DNA of 64,000 nt from Flectobacillus rivi (GTDB lineage Bacteria; Bacteroidota; Bacteroidia; Cytophagales; Spirosomataceae): assembly GCF_030056655.1 (NCBI RefSeq), contig NZ_JASHIE010000001.1, positions 434,001 to 498,000 on the forward strand, in the 5' to 3' direction. A program made the position numbers and the translations under genes. How positions within the stretch are numbered: the first letter of the stretch is position 1; every line of letters begins with the position of its first letter. Below, one piece after another: positions 54,538-62,829 of the stretch. The notes under the pieces are model-generated. The model did not search any database. It was not told the DNA's origin and was given only the letters and a program-made list of their open reading frames with translations.

Positions 54538-54957
54538 TTAATAATCTTCTTCGCTTTCACTGTATTCGCCACCGCCAAACTCATCTTCGTCCTCTGATTG
54601 GAAATCATTTTCAAGTTCGTTCAAGAAAACGGCATCAATTGCTTCCTGAACTGTTGGCATGATAGTCAAATCCTCGATTTTGGCACGATCTAATTGGTCG
54701 ATAATTTCATCATTTTTAGTTACAATGACGAACAAACCTAACTCGTTTAAACAGATTTTATTGCCTTTACGAATTACCGAAACGCCATGACCATCTAATT
54801 CGACAATTTCATCAAATTTTACGATAACATTGCCGTAACCAGCACGGAAAAGTTGACGGATAATATTTTCGAAATCAGCGTGATTTTCTTGAGTTAAAGC
54901 TGTTTCGTTAAGTTCGATAAGAGCGTATTGCTCGTTTTTTTCAATCTTAAAATTCAT
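54538..54957 (-). CDS. STAS-domain protein with acidic tail
   Basis: The 139-residue protein is an anti-sigma-factor-antagonist-like STAS domain (residues about 1-110): F-E-N-I-I-R-Q-L-F, V-I-V-K-F-D-E-I-V-E-L-D-G-H-G-V-S and L-G-L-F-V-I-V-T-K-N. The usual D-S-S-G phosphoserine loop reads D-G-H-G (residues 55-58), so no phosphoacceptor is present. The last about 25 residues are very acidic (D-F-Q-S-E-D-E-D-E-F, then E-E-D-Y). A non-phosphorylated scaffold role is more likely than classical partner switching. No anti-sigma kinase lies nearby. Confidence 0.8.
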   Translation of the reverse strand: MNFKIEKNEQYALIELNETALTQENHADFENIIRQLFRAGYGNVIVKFDEIVELDGHGVSVIRKGNKICLNELGLFVIVTKNDEIIDQLDRAKIEDLTIMPTVQEAIDAVFLNELENDFQSEDEDEFGGGEYSESEEDY

Positions 54958-55140
54958 CTTTTTACTACTTTATATAATCGCAGTAGATTTTTTTTGGAAT
55001 TAAATATGCTTTAGGGACTTGCCCCTAGTTTGTATGTTTGAAGGTATAAGTGTCACGAAACGGGTGTCTTTTCAGAGACATTCACTTCGCATGACCTACC
55101 TGCAAATGCTGTGCAATTTAGTAATTTTCACGAAAAATAT

Positions 55141-55195
55141 TTGTACTTATAACTACAAATAAGCTCCTGCAAAACAAGAGCTTATTCAAGTACAA
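55141..55195. other. Nested hairpin downstream of purC
   Basis: TTGTACTT/AAGTACAA (55141-55148, 55188-55195) encloses a second pair ATAAGCTC/GAGCTTAT. It follows the purC stop by 36 bp but lacks a T-tract, so it may be a terminator variant or stability element. Confidence 0.45.
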
Positions 55196-55230
55196 TTTAT
55201 TACTAAAATTTTTAAAATTTCTTGCTACTA

Positions 55231-56172
55231 TTATCTGTTTGCTAAGAACGTCAATACATTTTTTTCAACTCTTTCTAAAACATTATCAGTCACAGATTTC
55301 TCGAAAGCTTTGCCTGTAACTTTTTCAAAAAGCTCGATATAACGTTCTGAAATTTGATTTACCCATTCAGGAGTCATTTCAGGAACTGTTTGTCCTTCTT
55401 TTCCTTGAAAATTATTAGCAATCAACCATTCACGAACAAATTCTTTTGAAAGTTGTTTCTGAGATTCGCCGCTTGCTTGTCTTTCAGCATAGCCGTCAGC
55501 ATAAAAATAACGTGATGAATCAGGCGTGTGAATTTCGTCAATCAGTACAATTTTGCCGTCGATCTTACCGAACTCATATTTTGTATCAACCAAAATCAAA
55601 CCTTGTTCGGCAGCCATTTGCGTACCTTTTTCAAACAATGCCAAAGTATATTGCTCTAACTGAACATAATCCTCCTCGCTTACTAATCCTTTAGCAAGGA
55701 TATCTTCACGAGAAATATCTTCGTCGTGACCTTCGTGAGCTTTGGTGGTTGGTGTAATAATTGGCTGAGGCAATTTGTCATTTTCTTTCAATCCTTCAGG
55801 CAATGTTACTCCACAAAGCGTACGAAGTCCTGACTTATATGTACGTGCCGCATGACCTGCTAAATATCCACGCACGACCATTTCAACAGGAAAAGCTTCG
55901 CATTTTAGACCCGCACTTACATTAGGATCTGGCACCGCTAATAACCAGTTTGGAACAATCGATTGTGTAGCTTTCAAGAAATGTTCAGCGATTTGGTTCA
56001 ATACCTGTCCTTTAAAAGGAATCGCTTCTGGAAGCACTACATCAAAAGCTGAAATACGGTCAGAAGCCACCATTACAAGGAGGTCCTCAAACGAATATAC
56101 ATCTCTTACTTTACCTTTGTAAAAGCCCGTTTGGTTGGGAAAATTGAAATTGGTACTTTTTATTACGTTCAT
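55231..56172 (-). CDS. purC: Phosphoribosylaminoimidazole-succinocarboxamide synthase
   Basis: From the ATG at 56172 the product is 313 residues, the length of the yeast-type PurC. A longer frame from 56223 adds a non-conserved 17-residue head. Motifs: Y-K-G-K-V-R-D-V-Y near residue 18, A-S-D-R-I-S-A-F-D-V, E-M-V-V-R-G-Y-L-A-G, T-T-K-A-H-E-G-H-D and D-T-K-Y-E-F-G. It catalyses the ATP-dependent joining of CAIR with aspartate in purine synthesis. It is not clustered with other pur genes here. Confidence 0.96.
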   Translation of the reverse strand: MNVIKSTNFNFPNQTGFYKGKVRDVYSFEDLLVMVASDRISAFDVVLPEAIPFKGQVLNQIAEHFLKATQSIVPNWLLAVPDPNVSAGLKCEAFPVEMVVRGYLAGHAARTYKSGLRTLCGVTLPEGLKENDKLPQPIITPTTKAHEGHDEDISREDILAKGLVSEEDYVQLEQYTLALFEKGTQMAAEQGLILVDTKYEFGKIDGKIVLIDEIHTPDSSRYFYADGYAERQASGESQKQLSKEFVREWLIANNFQGKEGQTVPEMTPEWVNQISERYIELFEKVTGKAFEKSVTDNVLERVEKNVLTFLANR

Positions 56173-56224
56173 TTTATATTGGGTAGTATTAAAAACATCT
56201 AAGTTAGTGGACTTTTTACCCACT

Positions 56225-56334
56225 CTAGGCTCTAAGCTATATGCCTTAAGCTAAAAGCAAAGCAAGCATTCTGTTATTTCACGAAAAATACTTTTGAACT
56301 TCTAGCTTACGGCATAAAGCCTAATGCTTATTGC
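56225..56334. repeat. Degenerate TAGGC/GCCTA-type inverted repeat, copy C
   Basis: The best-preserved copy: the left arm (TAGGC, TCTAAGCTATATGCC, TTAAGC) is complementary to the right arm (AGCTTACGGCATAAAGC, CTAATGC) over about 30 bp with few mismatches. The centre is AT-rich. It lies in the spacer between the thiolase and purC genes. Confidence 0.65.
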
Positions 56335-56395
56335 AGATAAAACGAATTCTATTTGACGCACTTAATTTTTTGTTTAAAACCTCTACCGATTGAAG

Positions 56396-57571
56396 TTACA
56401 TTTTTTCGATCACAATAGCCGAAGCACCGCCACCACCATTGCAAATACCTGCTGCACCAATACGACCACCTTTATGTGTTAAGGCACTTATCAAAGTTGT
56501 CACAATACGTGCACCCGAAGCCCCCAGTGGATGACCCAATGAAACGGCACCACCCAAAATATTGATTTTATGTTGTGGAATATCCAACAATTTTTCAAAT
56601 GCCAAAGGTACAACAGCAAACGCTTCGTTTACTTCAAACAAATCAACTTCTTCTTTGATAAGCCCTGCCATACGAATCGCTTTGGGCACTGCTACGGTTG
56701 GCGTTGTTGTAAACCATGCAGGTTCTTGTTCGGCATCAGCAAAGCCAATAATTTTTGCTAATGGAGTCAATTTGAGTTTTTCAGCTTTCTTTTTTGACAT
56801 TAAAACTAGCGCAGCAGCACCATCATTCAACGTAGAAGCATTGGCTGCGGTGACTGTTCCCTTTTTCTCAAAAGCGGGTTTTAAGTTAGGAATTTTCTCA
56901 AAATTGACATTCTTATATTCTTCATCCTCCGAAATCATTACGACTCCTTTACGAGTTTGGACTTCAACAGGGATAATCTCGTCTGCAAAATAACCTTTTT
57001 GTGTAGCCTCAGCGCTGCGACGGTATGATTCAATCGCAAAATCATCTTGATCTTCGCGCGTGATACCGTATTTACGAGCAGTTTTGTCTGCAAAGATACC
57101 CATTGCACAATCATCATAGGCATCTGAAAGACCATCTTTTTCGAGACCATCGACCAAAGTACTTGAGCCGTATTTATAGCCAAAGCGAGCGCGTGGTACA
57201 TAATATGGAGCATTAGACATACTTTCCATACCTCCAGCCACGATTACATCTGCCATTCCGAGCATGATACTTTGTGCTGCAAAGATAATGGCTTTTGCGC
57301 CAGATGCACACACTTTGTTGATAGTTGTACAACGTGTTTCGTGTGGGAGACCAGCTTTGAGTGCCGCTATACGTGCAGGAGCTTGTCCTAAGTTTGCAGA
57401 AATAACGTTACCCATAAGTACCTCTTCTACTAGCTCTGGTTTGATTCCAGCTCTTTCAACTGCGCCCTTTATGGCAATACTGCCCAAATCTGTTGCCGAT
57501 AAACTCGATAAAGCTCCGCCAAAACTTCCGATAGGAGTTCTAACGGCTGAGACGATATACACTTCTTGCAT
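56396..57571 (-). CDS. Acetyl-CoA C-acetyltransferase (thiolase)
   Basis: The 391-residue enzyme has the nucleophile Cys88 (I-N-K-V-C-A-S-G), the M-E-S-M-S-N-A-P-Y loop, a catalytic His in G-G-A-V-S-L-G-H-P-L-G-A-S-G and the second Cys in I-C-N-G-G-G-G-A. This is the biosynthetic thiolase pattern (AtoB/PhaA type), condensing or cleaving acetoacetyl-CoA. Length is standard. No partner genes of beta-oxidation or PHB synthesis are adjacent, so the pathway is undecided. Confidence 0.93.
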   Translation of the reverse strand: MQEVYIVSAVRTPIGSFGGALSSLSATDLGSIAIKGAVERAGIKPELVEEVLMGNVISANLGQAPARIAALKAGLPHETRCTTINKVCASGAKAIIFAAQSIMLGMADVIVAGGMESMSNAPYYVPRARFGYKYGSSTLVDGLEKDGLSDAYDDCAMGIFADKTARKYGITREDQDDFAIESYRRSAEATQKGYFADEIIPVEVQTRKGVVMISEDEEYKNVNFEKIPNLKPAFEKKGTVTAANASTLNDGAAALVLMSKKKAEKLKLTPLAKIIGFADAEQEPAWFTTTPTVAVPKAIRMAGLIKEEVDLFEVNEAFAVVPLAFEKLLDIPQHKINILGGAVSLGHPLGASGARIVTTLISALTHKGGRIGAAGICNGGGGASAIVIEKM

Positions 57572-57623
57572 AATAAAGTTAAAGTTTGGTATTGTAATGG
57601 TGGTTAAATAGTAATCTTAGGAA

Positions 57624-58298
57624 TTACCAAGATTGTTTCATGTTAGACTTATTCTTCTTGAGTAATCCCTTTTTTTGCTGAATATACTGTACTTCGTTAT
57701 TTTTCATAGCTTCTAGGATACTCCTAGCTTTTTCAGGGGAAAGTCCGTAATTCTTGAGCGTTTTCAACATTTCATCCTGTGCATCTGTGTGCTCCACTTC
57801 GGCGTGATTGGCGCTTGGTGGTGGCATGGATTTAGACTGTTGCTCAGGCTTAGGCTCCTCGGAGGTTCCTCTAAATTTGAGTTTTAATAATTCAAAATTG
57901 AAACGGGCAATTTGGTTTTGGGGATTAAGCTTAAGCGCTTCTTTAAAATAGACTAATGCTTGAGCACTGTCTTTGAAAGCACTACTAATTACGCCCAGTT
58001 GACAGTAGGTTGTTGAGGACATTTTGTAATCTTCGAGGTGAATCAGCCGTTTATACATGCTTTGTGCACGCAAGGTATCTTCAGATAGCAAATACACATG
58101 CGCTTGGTTTAGCACAACCTCGGGAGGAGTAAAATAAGAATTGTCCGATATTGTCTGGTAATATTTTACAGCATCCTTATATCTTTTTTCTCGAAATGCC
58201 CTTTCTGACTCTATTTTAGCCAGATTTCGAGCACTTACCTTAGTAAAGGACGCATTTTCTAAAATCCAGAGGAATATGTAAAAAATAAAATAATTCAA
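57624..58298 (-). CDS. TPR protein of Bat type (BatC-like)
   Basis: The 224-residue product starts at a TTG (58298-58296): no ATG is available near the conserved head, and the frame upstream reaches back to the stop of the VWA gene. A signal-peptide-like hydrophobic start is followed by TPR helices (about 35-145; A-F-R-E-K-R-Y-K-D-A-V-K-Y-Y, then A-L-V-Y-F-K-E-A-L-K-L-N-P-Q-N). A Pro/charged linker and a C-terminal helical motif (E-K-A-R-S-I-L-E-A-M) follow. It lies 76 bp after the VWA gene, as BatC does in Bat (aerotolerance) operons. Other Bat genes are missing here. Confidence 0.75.
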   Translation of the reverse strand: MNYFIFYIFLWILENASFTKVSARNLAKIESERAFREKRYKDAVKYYQTISDNSYFTPPEVVLNQAHVYLLSEDTLRAQSMYKRLIHLEDYKMSSTTYCQLGVISSAFKDSAQALVYFKEALKLNPQNQIARFNFELLKLKFRGTSEEPKPEQQSKSMPPPSANHAEVEHTDAQDEMLKTLKNYGLSPEKARSILEAMKNNEVQYIQQKKGLLKKNKSNMKQSW

Positions 58299-58374
58299 CT
58301 TATTATACCCTAAGTAATATTTTATGCAAAAATCGTATAAAACTGCTCTATAAAAAACTTTTAACCTAAATTTT

Positions 58375-59334
58375 CTACAACTGGAAAGTCCTCACTGTAA
58401 AAAATACGTCTATGCCTAGCAAAAATAGTGCAACAACTAAAAAGTAAAAATACTTATTGGCTGTCACCGTAACAGTTCGTTGGTCAATTAAATTGGCAGA
58501 AATATTTTCGATTTGTTTTATCAAATCAACAAAACTATCTGACACACTATGCACTTCAAAATAGCCTCCTCGTGTTTCAGCAGCCATTTTTCTCATCAAG
58601 TCTGGCTCTAGCTTTGTTACTACGACATTACCATCTTCATCTTTTTTGAGTGATTTTCCTTCCTTGATTGTACTACCTTCGGCAGTGCCCACCCCAACAG
58701 TGAAAAGGTTGACGCCATTTCTTCTAATTCTGTTGAGTAAGCTGTAATCAAGGTTTCCAAAGTTTTCACCATCACTCATCAGTACGATAACTTTGGACTT
58801 ATTGCTTGTTTTGATTTTGGTAAGTTTATCCAAGGCTAGTTCCAAAGCTGGAGTAAAATTGGTGCCACCAGCAGGTAAAAGTTCAGAATTAATTCTTGGA
58901 ATAAATAAATTGATGGCATTATGGTCAAAGGTAAGTGGTGAAAGCATAAAAGCATCTTCCGAAAATACAATCACCCCTATCCTATCGCTTGTAAAATGAT
59001 TAACAATACGACTAATTTCAAATTTTGTTTTTTCAATTCTACTTGGTTGGACATCAGTGGCATCCATAGATTTGGACACATCTACCAACAAAAATATATC
59101 TCGACCCTCAGCTCGAATGGTTCCATTAATTTCACCAAAAGACGGGTCTAGTAATGCCAAGATAAGTAAGGTAAAATAGCAACTTCTTAGTACAAATTTT
59201 AAGATACTCGACCGTGCCACGGTTTTTAATTTTCTGGCAATTAAAAAAACCCTGACAAGGTAAAAAACATATATGAGAATAAACAGGACAATGAACATTC
59301 TCTCGGTTTGTCCCAAATCAGCATTCCAGTTCAT
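58375..59334 (-). CDS. VWA-domain membrane protein (BatB/BatA-like)
   Basis: The 319-residue protein has two N-terminal transmembrane helices (about 12-32 and 48-62). A von Willebrand A domain follows (about 85-285) with the intact MIDAS D-V-S-K-S-M plus T in G-G-T-N-F-T and D in M-S-D-G-E, and a final transmembrane helix near residue 297. This is the BatA/BatB architecture. Usually batA and batB occur as a pair behind moxR and DUF58 genes; only one copy is present here, next to the TPR gene. The role is proposed membrane-associated stress tolerance or complex assembly. Confidence 0.85.
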   Translation of the reverse strand: MNWNADLGQTERMFIVLFILIYVFYLVRVFLIARKLKTVARSSILKFVLRSCYFTLLILALLDPSFGEINGTIRAEGRDIFLLVDVSKSMDATDVQPSRIEKTKFEISRIVNHFTSDRIGVIVFSEDAFMLSPLTFDHNAINLFIPRINSELLPAGGTNFTPALELALDKLTKIKTSNKSKVIVLMSDGENFGNLDYSLLNRIRRNGVNLFTVGVGTAEGSTIKEGKSLKKDEDGNVVVTKLEPDLMRKMAAETRGGYFEVHSVSDSFVDLIKQIENISANLIDQRTVTVTANKYFYFLVVALFLLGIDVFFTVRTFQL

Positions 59335-59410
59335 ATCCTAAAATTGTACAGAACTTGCTAGAAAAGCAAATTTTAGCATATCCAAAGCAAAATTCTCATT
59401 AACGAATCCA

Positions 59411-60412
59411 TCAAATTCTAACGATTAGCTTTGAACGTATTATCACTTCTTCACGTACGTAGTCGTCTGGTTTTTTCATAGCCTCCACCAATAGATTCGC
59501 TGCTTTGGCTCCCATTTCGTAAGGAAATTGCTCGATACTGGCAAATGGAGGTTTTTCGAGATACTTACAAAAACTTAAATTTGAAAAACTTACAAAAAAT
59601 ATATCTTGGTTGATTATCAATCCTCGCTCTTTGGCAATCTGCATGGCGTCGAGGGACATATAATCGTGGAAAGCAAAAATCGCTTGTGGAGGTACTGCCA
59701 AATCCAACAGTTCATGTGTTTTCTTAACGGTATCCTCAAAACTCAAATCTGTGGTTTTGATATAAATTGGATTGAGTTCAATATTATGCAACTTGAGCGC
59801 ATTGACATACCCCATCAGTCGTTCATTGGACGACTGCATTGTATTTGGACCGTTTAATAACGCAATTTTTGTCAACCCTTTGTTGAGCAATAATTCCACT
59901 GCCTCAAACGAAGCCTGCGTGATGTCGGTATATACACAACTATTGGGGAGGCTTTTTACAACTCTATCAAAAAACACCAAAGGAATTCCTTTGCGATTTA
60001 CCTCCAAAAAATGACGATGATTGTAAGTGCCCGAACCCATCGACACGATAATACCGTCGACACCATGTTTCATAAGTGCTTGAATGGCTTGTTCTTCTCG
60101 CTCAAAATCATCCCTAGATTGTTGCAAAACAACCCTATATCCTTTCTCAAAAAGTATATCCTCAATACCTGTAATGGCCATTGAGAAAAACTGCTCAGTG
60201 AGCCAAGGCACTACAACACCCACGTTTTTGGTAGACTGTTTTTTTAGGTTTATAGCGGTGGTATTAGGGCTATAATTTAGCTCTTTTGCCAACGCCATCA
60301 CATCTTCCCGCATCTTCAAACCAATACGTGGATGGTTTTGCAAAGCTCTCGAAACCGTTGAAACTGAGGTTCCTAAGCGCTTCGCCAATTCTTTCATAGT
60401 TATCTGACTCAT
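59411..60412 (-). CDS. LacI-family transcriptional regulator
   Basis: The 333-residue protein has an N-terminal HTH (T-M-K-E-L-A-K-R-L-G-T-S-V-S-T-V-S-R-A-L-Q-N-H-P) and hinge (Y-S-P-N-T-T-A-I-N-L). A periplasmic-binding-like sugar domain follows (V-G-V-V-V-P-W-L, D-G-I-I-V-S-M-G-S-G, F-F-D-R-V). It is divergent from the sugar kinase/nucleotidyltransferase/glycosidase genes, and two operator-like repeats lie in the shared spacer, so it most likely represses or controls that operon in response to a sugar. Confidence 0.92.
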   Translation of the reverse strand: MSQITMKELAKRLGTSVSTVSRALQNHPRIGLKMREDVMALAKELNYSPNTTAINLKKQSTKNVGVVVPWLTEQFFSMAITGIEDILFEKGYRVVLQQSRDDFEREEQAIQALMKHGVDGIIVSMGSGTYNHRHFLEVNRKGIPLVFFDRVVKSLPNSCVYTDITQASFEAVELLLNKGLTKIALLNGPNTMQSSNERLMGYVNALKLHNIELNPIYIKTTDLSFEDTVKKTHELLDLAVPPQAIFAFHDYMSLDAMQIAKERGLIINQDIFFVSFSNLSFCKYLEKPPFASIEQFPYEMGAKAANLLVEAMKKPDDYVREEVIIRSKLIVRI

Positions 60413-60456
60413 AAGCTTTTATCAATTGTGCAAGCAAGTTAGAACTTTTGCACAAA

Positions 60457-60497
60457 TTGCACAATCGGTTGCACGCTTTTGCACAATCGGTTGCGCA
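60457..60497. promoter_or_regulatory. Paired LacI-type operators
   Basis: TTGCACAATCGGTTGCA (60457-60473) and TTGCACAATCGGTTGCG (60479-60495) are a direct repeat 22 bp apart, two helical turns. Each has a CAATCGGTTG centre resembling LacI-family sites. A related half-site TTTTGCACAAATTGCAC lies just before them. They sit between the divergent regulator and the kinase promoter. Confidence 0.75.
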
Positions 60498-60552
60498 GTC
60501 AAATTTCTTATTCAAAGCCCACTTGAAGCATATTTTGATAAGCTCAGAAAAC

Positions 60553-60560
60553 TATCTTTG
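60553..60560 (+). promoter_or_regulatory. -7 box of the sugar kinase operon
   Basis: TATCTTTG (60553-60560) fits TAnnTTTG and lies 31 bp before the ATG at 60592. It argues against longer in-frame starts near 60448. No clear -33 partner. Confidence 0.55.
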
Positions 60561-60591
60561 TTCAAGGATTAGCTTACCCAATTTTCCAACT

Positions 60592-61665
60592 ATGAAAGAT
60601 TTACATATATCAACTCCTGGCAGAATTTGCTTATTTGGCGAGCACCAAGATTATTTAGGCTTGCCTGTTATCGCCGCTGCTATTTCAAGACGTATTCATA
60701 TTGAAGGACGAGTTACCAACACGCCTTCTGTTCATATTCAATTACCTGATATTCAATCTGAGGAATCCTTTCCTTTAGTCGAAACAGTTATTTATCATAA
60801 AGACCGAGATTATTTCAAAAGTGTTTTAAATGTATTGAGAAGAGAAAAAGGTATCTCTTTTGAAAAAGGCATTGAAGCAAAAGTATATGGCAATATCCCT
60901 ATCAATTCTGGCACATCGAGTTCGTCGGCATTGGTAGTGGCTTGGACACATTTTCTACTAAAAACAGCTAATCATCCTATTGACCCAGTTGAAATCGGAC
61001 AATTAGCCTATTTAGCTGAAGTAGAAGAATTTGGCGAGCCAGGCGGATGTATGGACGAATATGCGACATCGATTGGTAATATTATGTATTTGGAAACCAA
61101 GCCAAATATTCTGGTAGAAGCCTATCAAGCGTCACTGGGCAAATTTGTCCTTGGTGACTCACTTGAGCCTAAAGATACCATCGGGATTTTGAAGCACGTC
61201 AAATTTGGTATGCTCGATGCCATCAATAAAATCAAGCAAGTCTATCCAGATTTTCAATTAAGTAAAGCGCCTATCGAAAGCGCCGAACAATATCAATCAT
61301 TGCTGAATCCAGACGAATATGCACTGTTTTATAGCAACCTTTCAGACAGAGATATTTTGCGCACAGCCAAAGCCATGTTTGAAGGAAAAGATACATTTAA
61401 TGATGTAAAATTGGGACAGTTGTTGAGCGCTCATCAGGACAACTTGAGAGACGCAAAACGAGTTTCTACACCTAAAATTAATAGAATGATAGAAGCTTCC
61501 CTAAAAGCAGGAGCTTTGGGAGGTAAAATCAATGGCTCAGGAGGTGGAGGCTGTATGTTTGCCTATGCACCCACCAACACCGAAGCCGTGGTAGAAGCCA
61601 TCGAAAGAGAAGGTGGCAAAGCCTATATCATCGAAGTGTCAGAAGGTTCGAAAGAAGAGATTTAG
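60592..61665 (+). CDS. GHMP sugar kinase (galactokinase family)
   Basis: From the ATG at 60592 the product is 357 residues. The galactokinase-like substrate motif P-G-R-I-C-L-F-G-E-H-Q-D-Y is at residues about 9-21, the GHMP ATP loop I-N-S-G-T-S-S-S-S-A-L near residue 104, the catalytic G-G-C-M-D-E-Y (Asp) near 151 and the C-terminal G-G-K-I-N-G-S-G-G-G-G near 307. It phosphorylates a sugar at C1. The head differs from true GalK (G-E-H-T-D-Y-N), and neighbours suggest an amino- or deoxy-sugar. Preceded by LacI operators. Confidence 0.85.
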   Translation: MKDLHISTPGRICLFGEHQDYLGLPVIAAAISRRIHIEGRVTNTPSVHIQLPDIQSEESFPLVETVIYHKDRDYFKSVLNVLRREKGISFEKGIEAKVYGNIPINSGTSSSSALVVAWTHFLLKTANHPIDPVEIGQLAYLAEVEEFGEPGGCMDEYATSIGNIMYLETKPNILVEAYQASLGKFVLGDSLEPKDTIGILKHVKFGMLDAINKIKQVYPDFQLSKAPIESAEQYQSLLNPDEYALFYSNLSDRDILRTAKAMFEGKDTFNDVKLGQLLSAHQDNLRDAKRVSTPKINRMIEASLKAGALGGKINGSGGGGCMFAYAPTNTEAVVEAIEREGGKAYIIEVSEGSKEEI

Positions 61666-61742
61666 TCATAAACAGACAGCAAAATATCATTACCGATTTA
61701 TCAAATAAGTTAGTGGGCTAAATGAAATTAATTTTACCCGCA

Positions 61743-61825
61743 ATAGGCATTAAGCCAAAAAGCTTTTTTGAACTCATTGGGAATATTTTTGCCTAAAGCC
61801 CATTGCTGAAAGTCGAAAGCCCAAA
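61743..61825. repeat. Degenerate TAGGC/GCCTA-type inverted repeat, copy D
   Basis: The left part has AATAGGCATTAAGCC, AAAAAGC; the right part TTTTTGCCTAAAGCCCATTGC. A weak stem spans an AT-rich centre. Between the kinase and nucleotidyltransferase genes. Confidence 0.5.
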
Positions 61826-61894
61826 ATGTATCAATTCTGATAACTGATACACTAATAACATCTTATTACCATCAAATCATACATCCAATTTTCT

Positions 61895-62770
61895 ATGAAA
61901 ACTCAAAGAATTGTAATCCTTGCAGGGGGTGCAGCTACTCGCATGAAAAAAGCTGCACCTGACCTAAAAGACCTAGACCCGACTTTGGCTAATCAAGCAG
62001 ACACGTTGACAAAAGGGATGATTGGTCTGGGGGATTCGGGAAAATCTTTAATAGATTATCAGTTAGAAAATGCCTCAAATGCAGGATTTAATGAGGTTTT
62101 GATGTTACTTCATCCAGACGATGATTTTACACAACAGTATTACGAAAAACTAGCGCAAGAAGGTAATAGTTGGGGCATACATTTTGTATTTGCCCGACAA
62201 CATATTCATGCAGATAGAGTAAAACCCGCAGGAACTGCCGATGCTGTTTTACAAGCATTAGAGCAACATCCTGATTGGCAACAAGGGCGAATTGTAGTTT
62301 GTAACAGCGATAACTTGTATTCGACACAGGCTTTTGAAGCACTTTGGCATAGTCCAAATCCCAATGCTTTAATCAGCTATGATAGAGATGCTTTAGAGTT
62401 TCCACTGGAGCGAATCAAAGCATTTGCCATTGTAGAACCGGATGAGAATAATTATTTACAAAATATCATAGAAAAACCCTCAGACGAACAAGCAGAAGCT
62501 ATTGCTCAACGCTATGGTCGCATTGGGGTAAGTATGAATGCTTTTGTATTTGAAGCCTCAGATTTGTTTCCTGCGTTACAAAAAACTCCTTTTCACCCTG
62601 TAAGAAATGAAAAAGAATTACCAACGGCTTTGTTAATTATGACCAGAGAATTGGGAAAACCTATTTCTTGCATTCCAATGGCAGAAAATGTACCTGATTT
62701 AACCTCAAAACAAGATATATTAGTAGTACAAGAATACCTCAAAAAAGTAAAAACATTGACATTACATTAA
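61895..62770 (+). CDS. Sugar nucleotidyltransferase (NDP-sugar pyrophosphorylase)
   Basis: The 291-residue protein has the nucleotide-binding head I-V-I-L-A-G-G-A-A-T-R-M-K (residues 6-18). P-A-G-T-A-D-A-V-L-Q, C-N-S-D-N-L-Y (metal Asp) and I-I-E-K-P match the GlmU/RmlA/GalU-like fold. It would couple a sugar-1-phosphate to a nucleotide. The upstream kinase makes a sugar-1-phosphate, so the two form a salvage pair. Nucleotide and sugar specificity cannot be read from sequence. Confidence 0.85.
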   Translation: MKTQRIVILAGGAATRMKKAAPDLKDLDPTLANQADTLTKGMIGLGDSGKSLIDYQLENASNAGFNEVLMLLHPDDDFTQQYYEKLAQEGNSWGIHFVFARQHIHADRVKPAGTADAVLQALEQHPDWQQGRIVVCNSDNLYSTQAFEALWHSPNPNALISYDRDALEFPLERIKAFAIVEPDENNYLQNIIEKPSDEQAEAIAQRYGRIGVSMNAFVFEASDLFPALQKTPFHPVRNEKELPTALLIMTRELGKPISCIPMAENVPDLTSKQDILVVQEYLKKVKTLTLH

Positions 62771-62829
62771 CAAAGACTTCAGAAAAGTCGATACCTCATA
62801 ATTTACCATTTAAACCCAAATAATTGGCA

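Noticed and set aside
60448..60591. 48-residue N-terminal extension of the sugar kinase
   Set aside because: It reads through the LacI operators and the -7 box; the conserved kinase head begins at the ATG at 60592.
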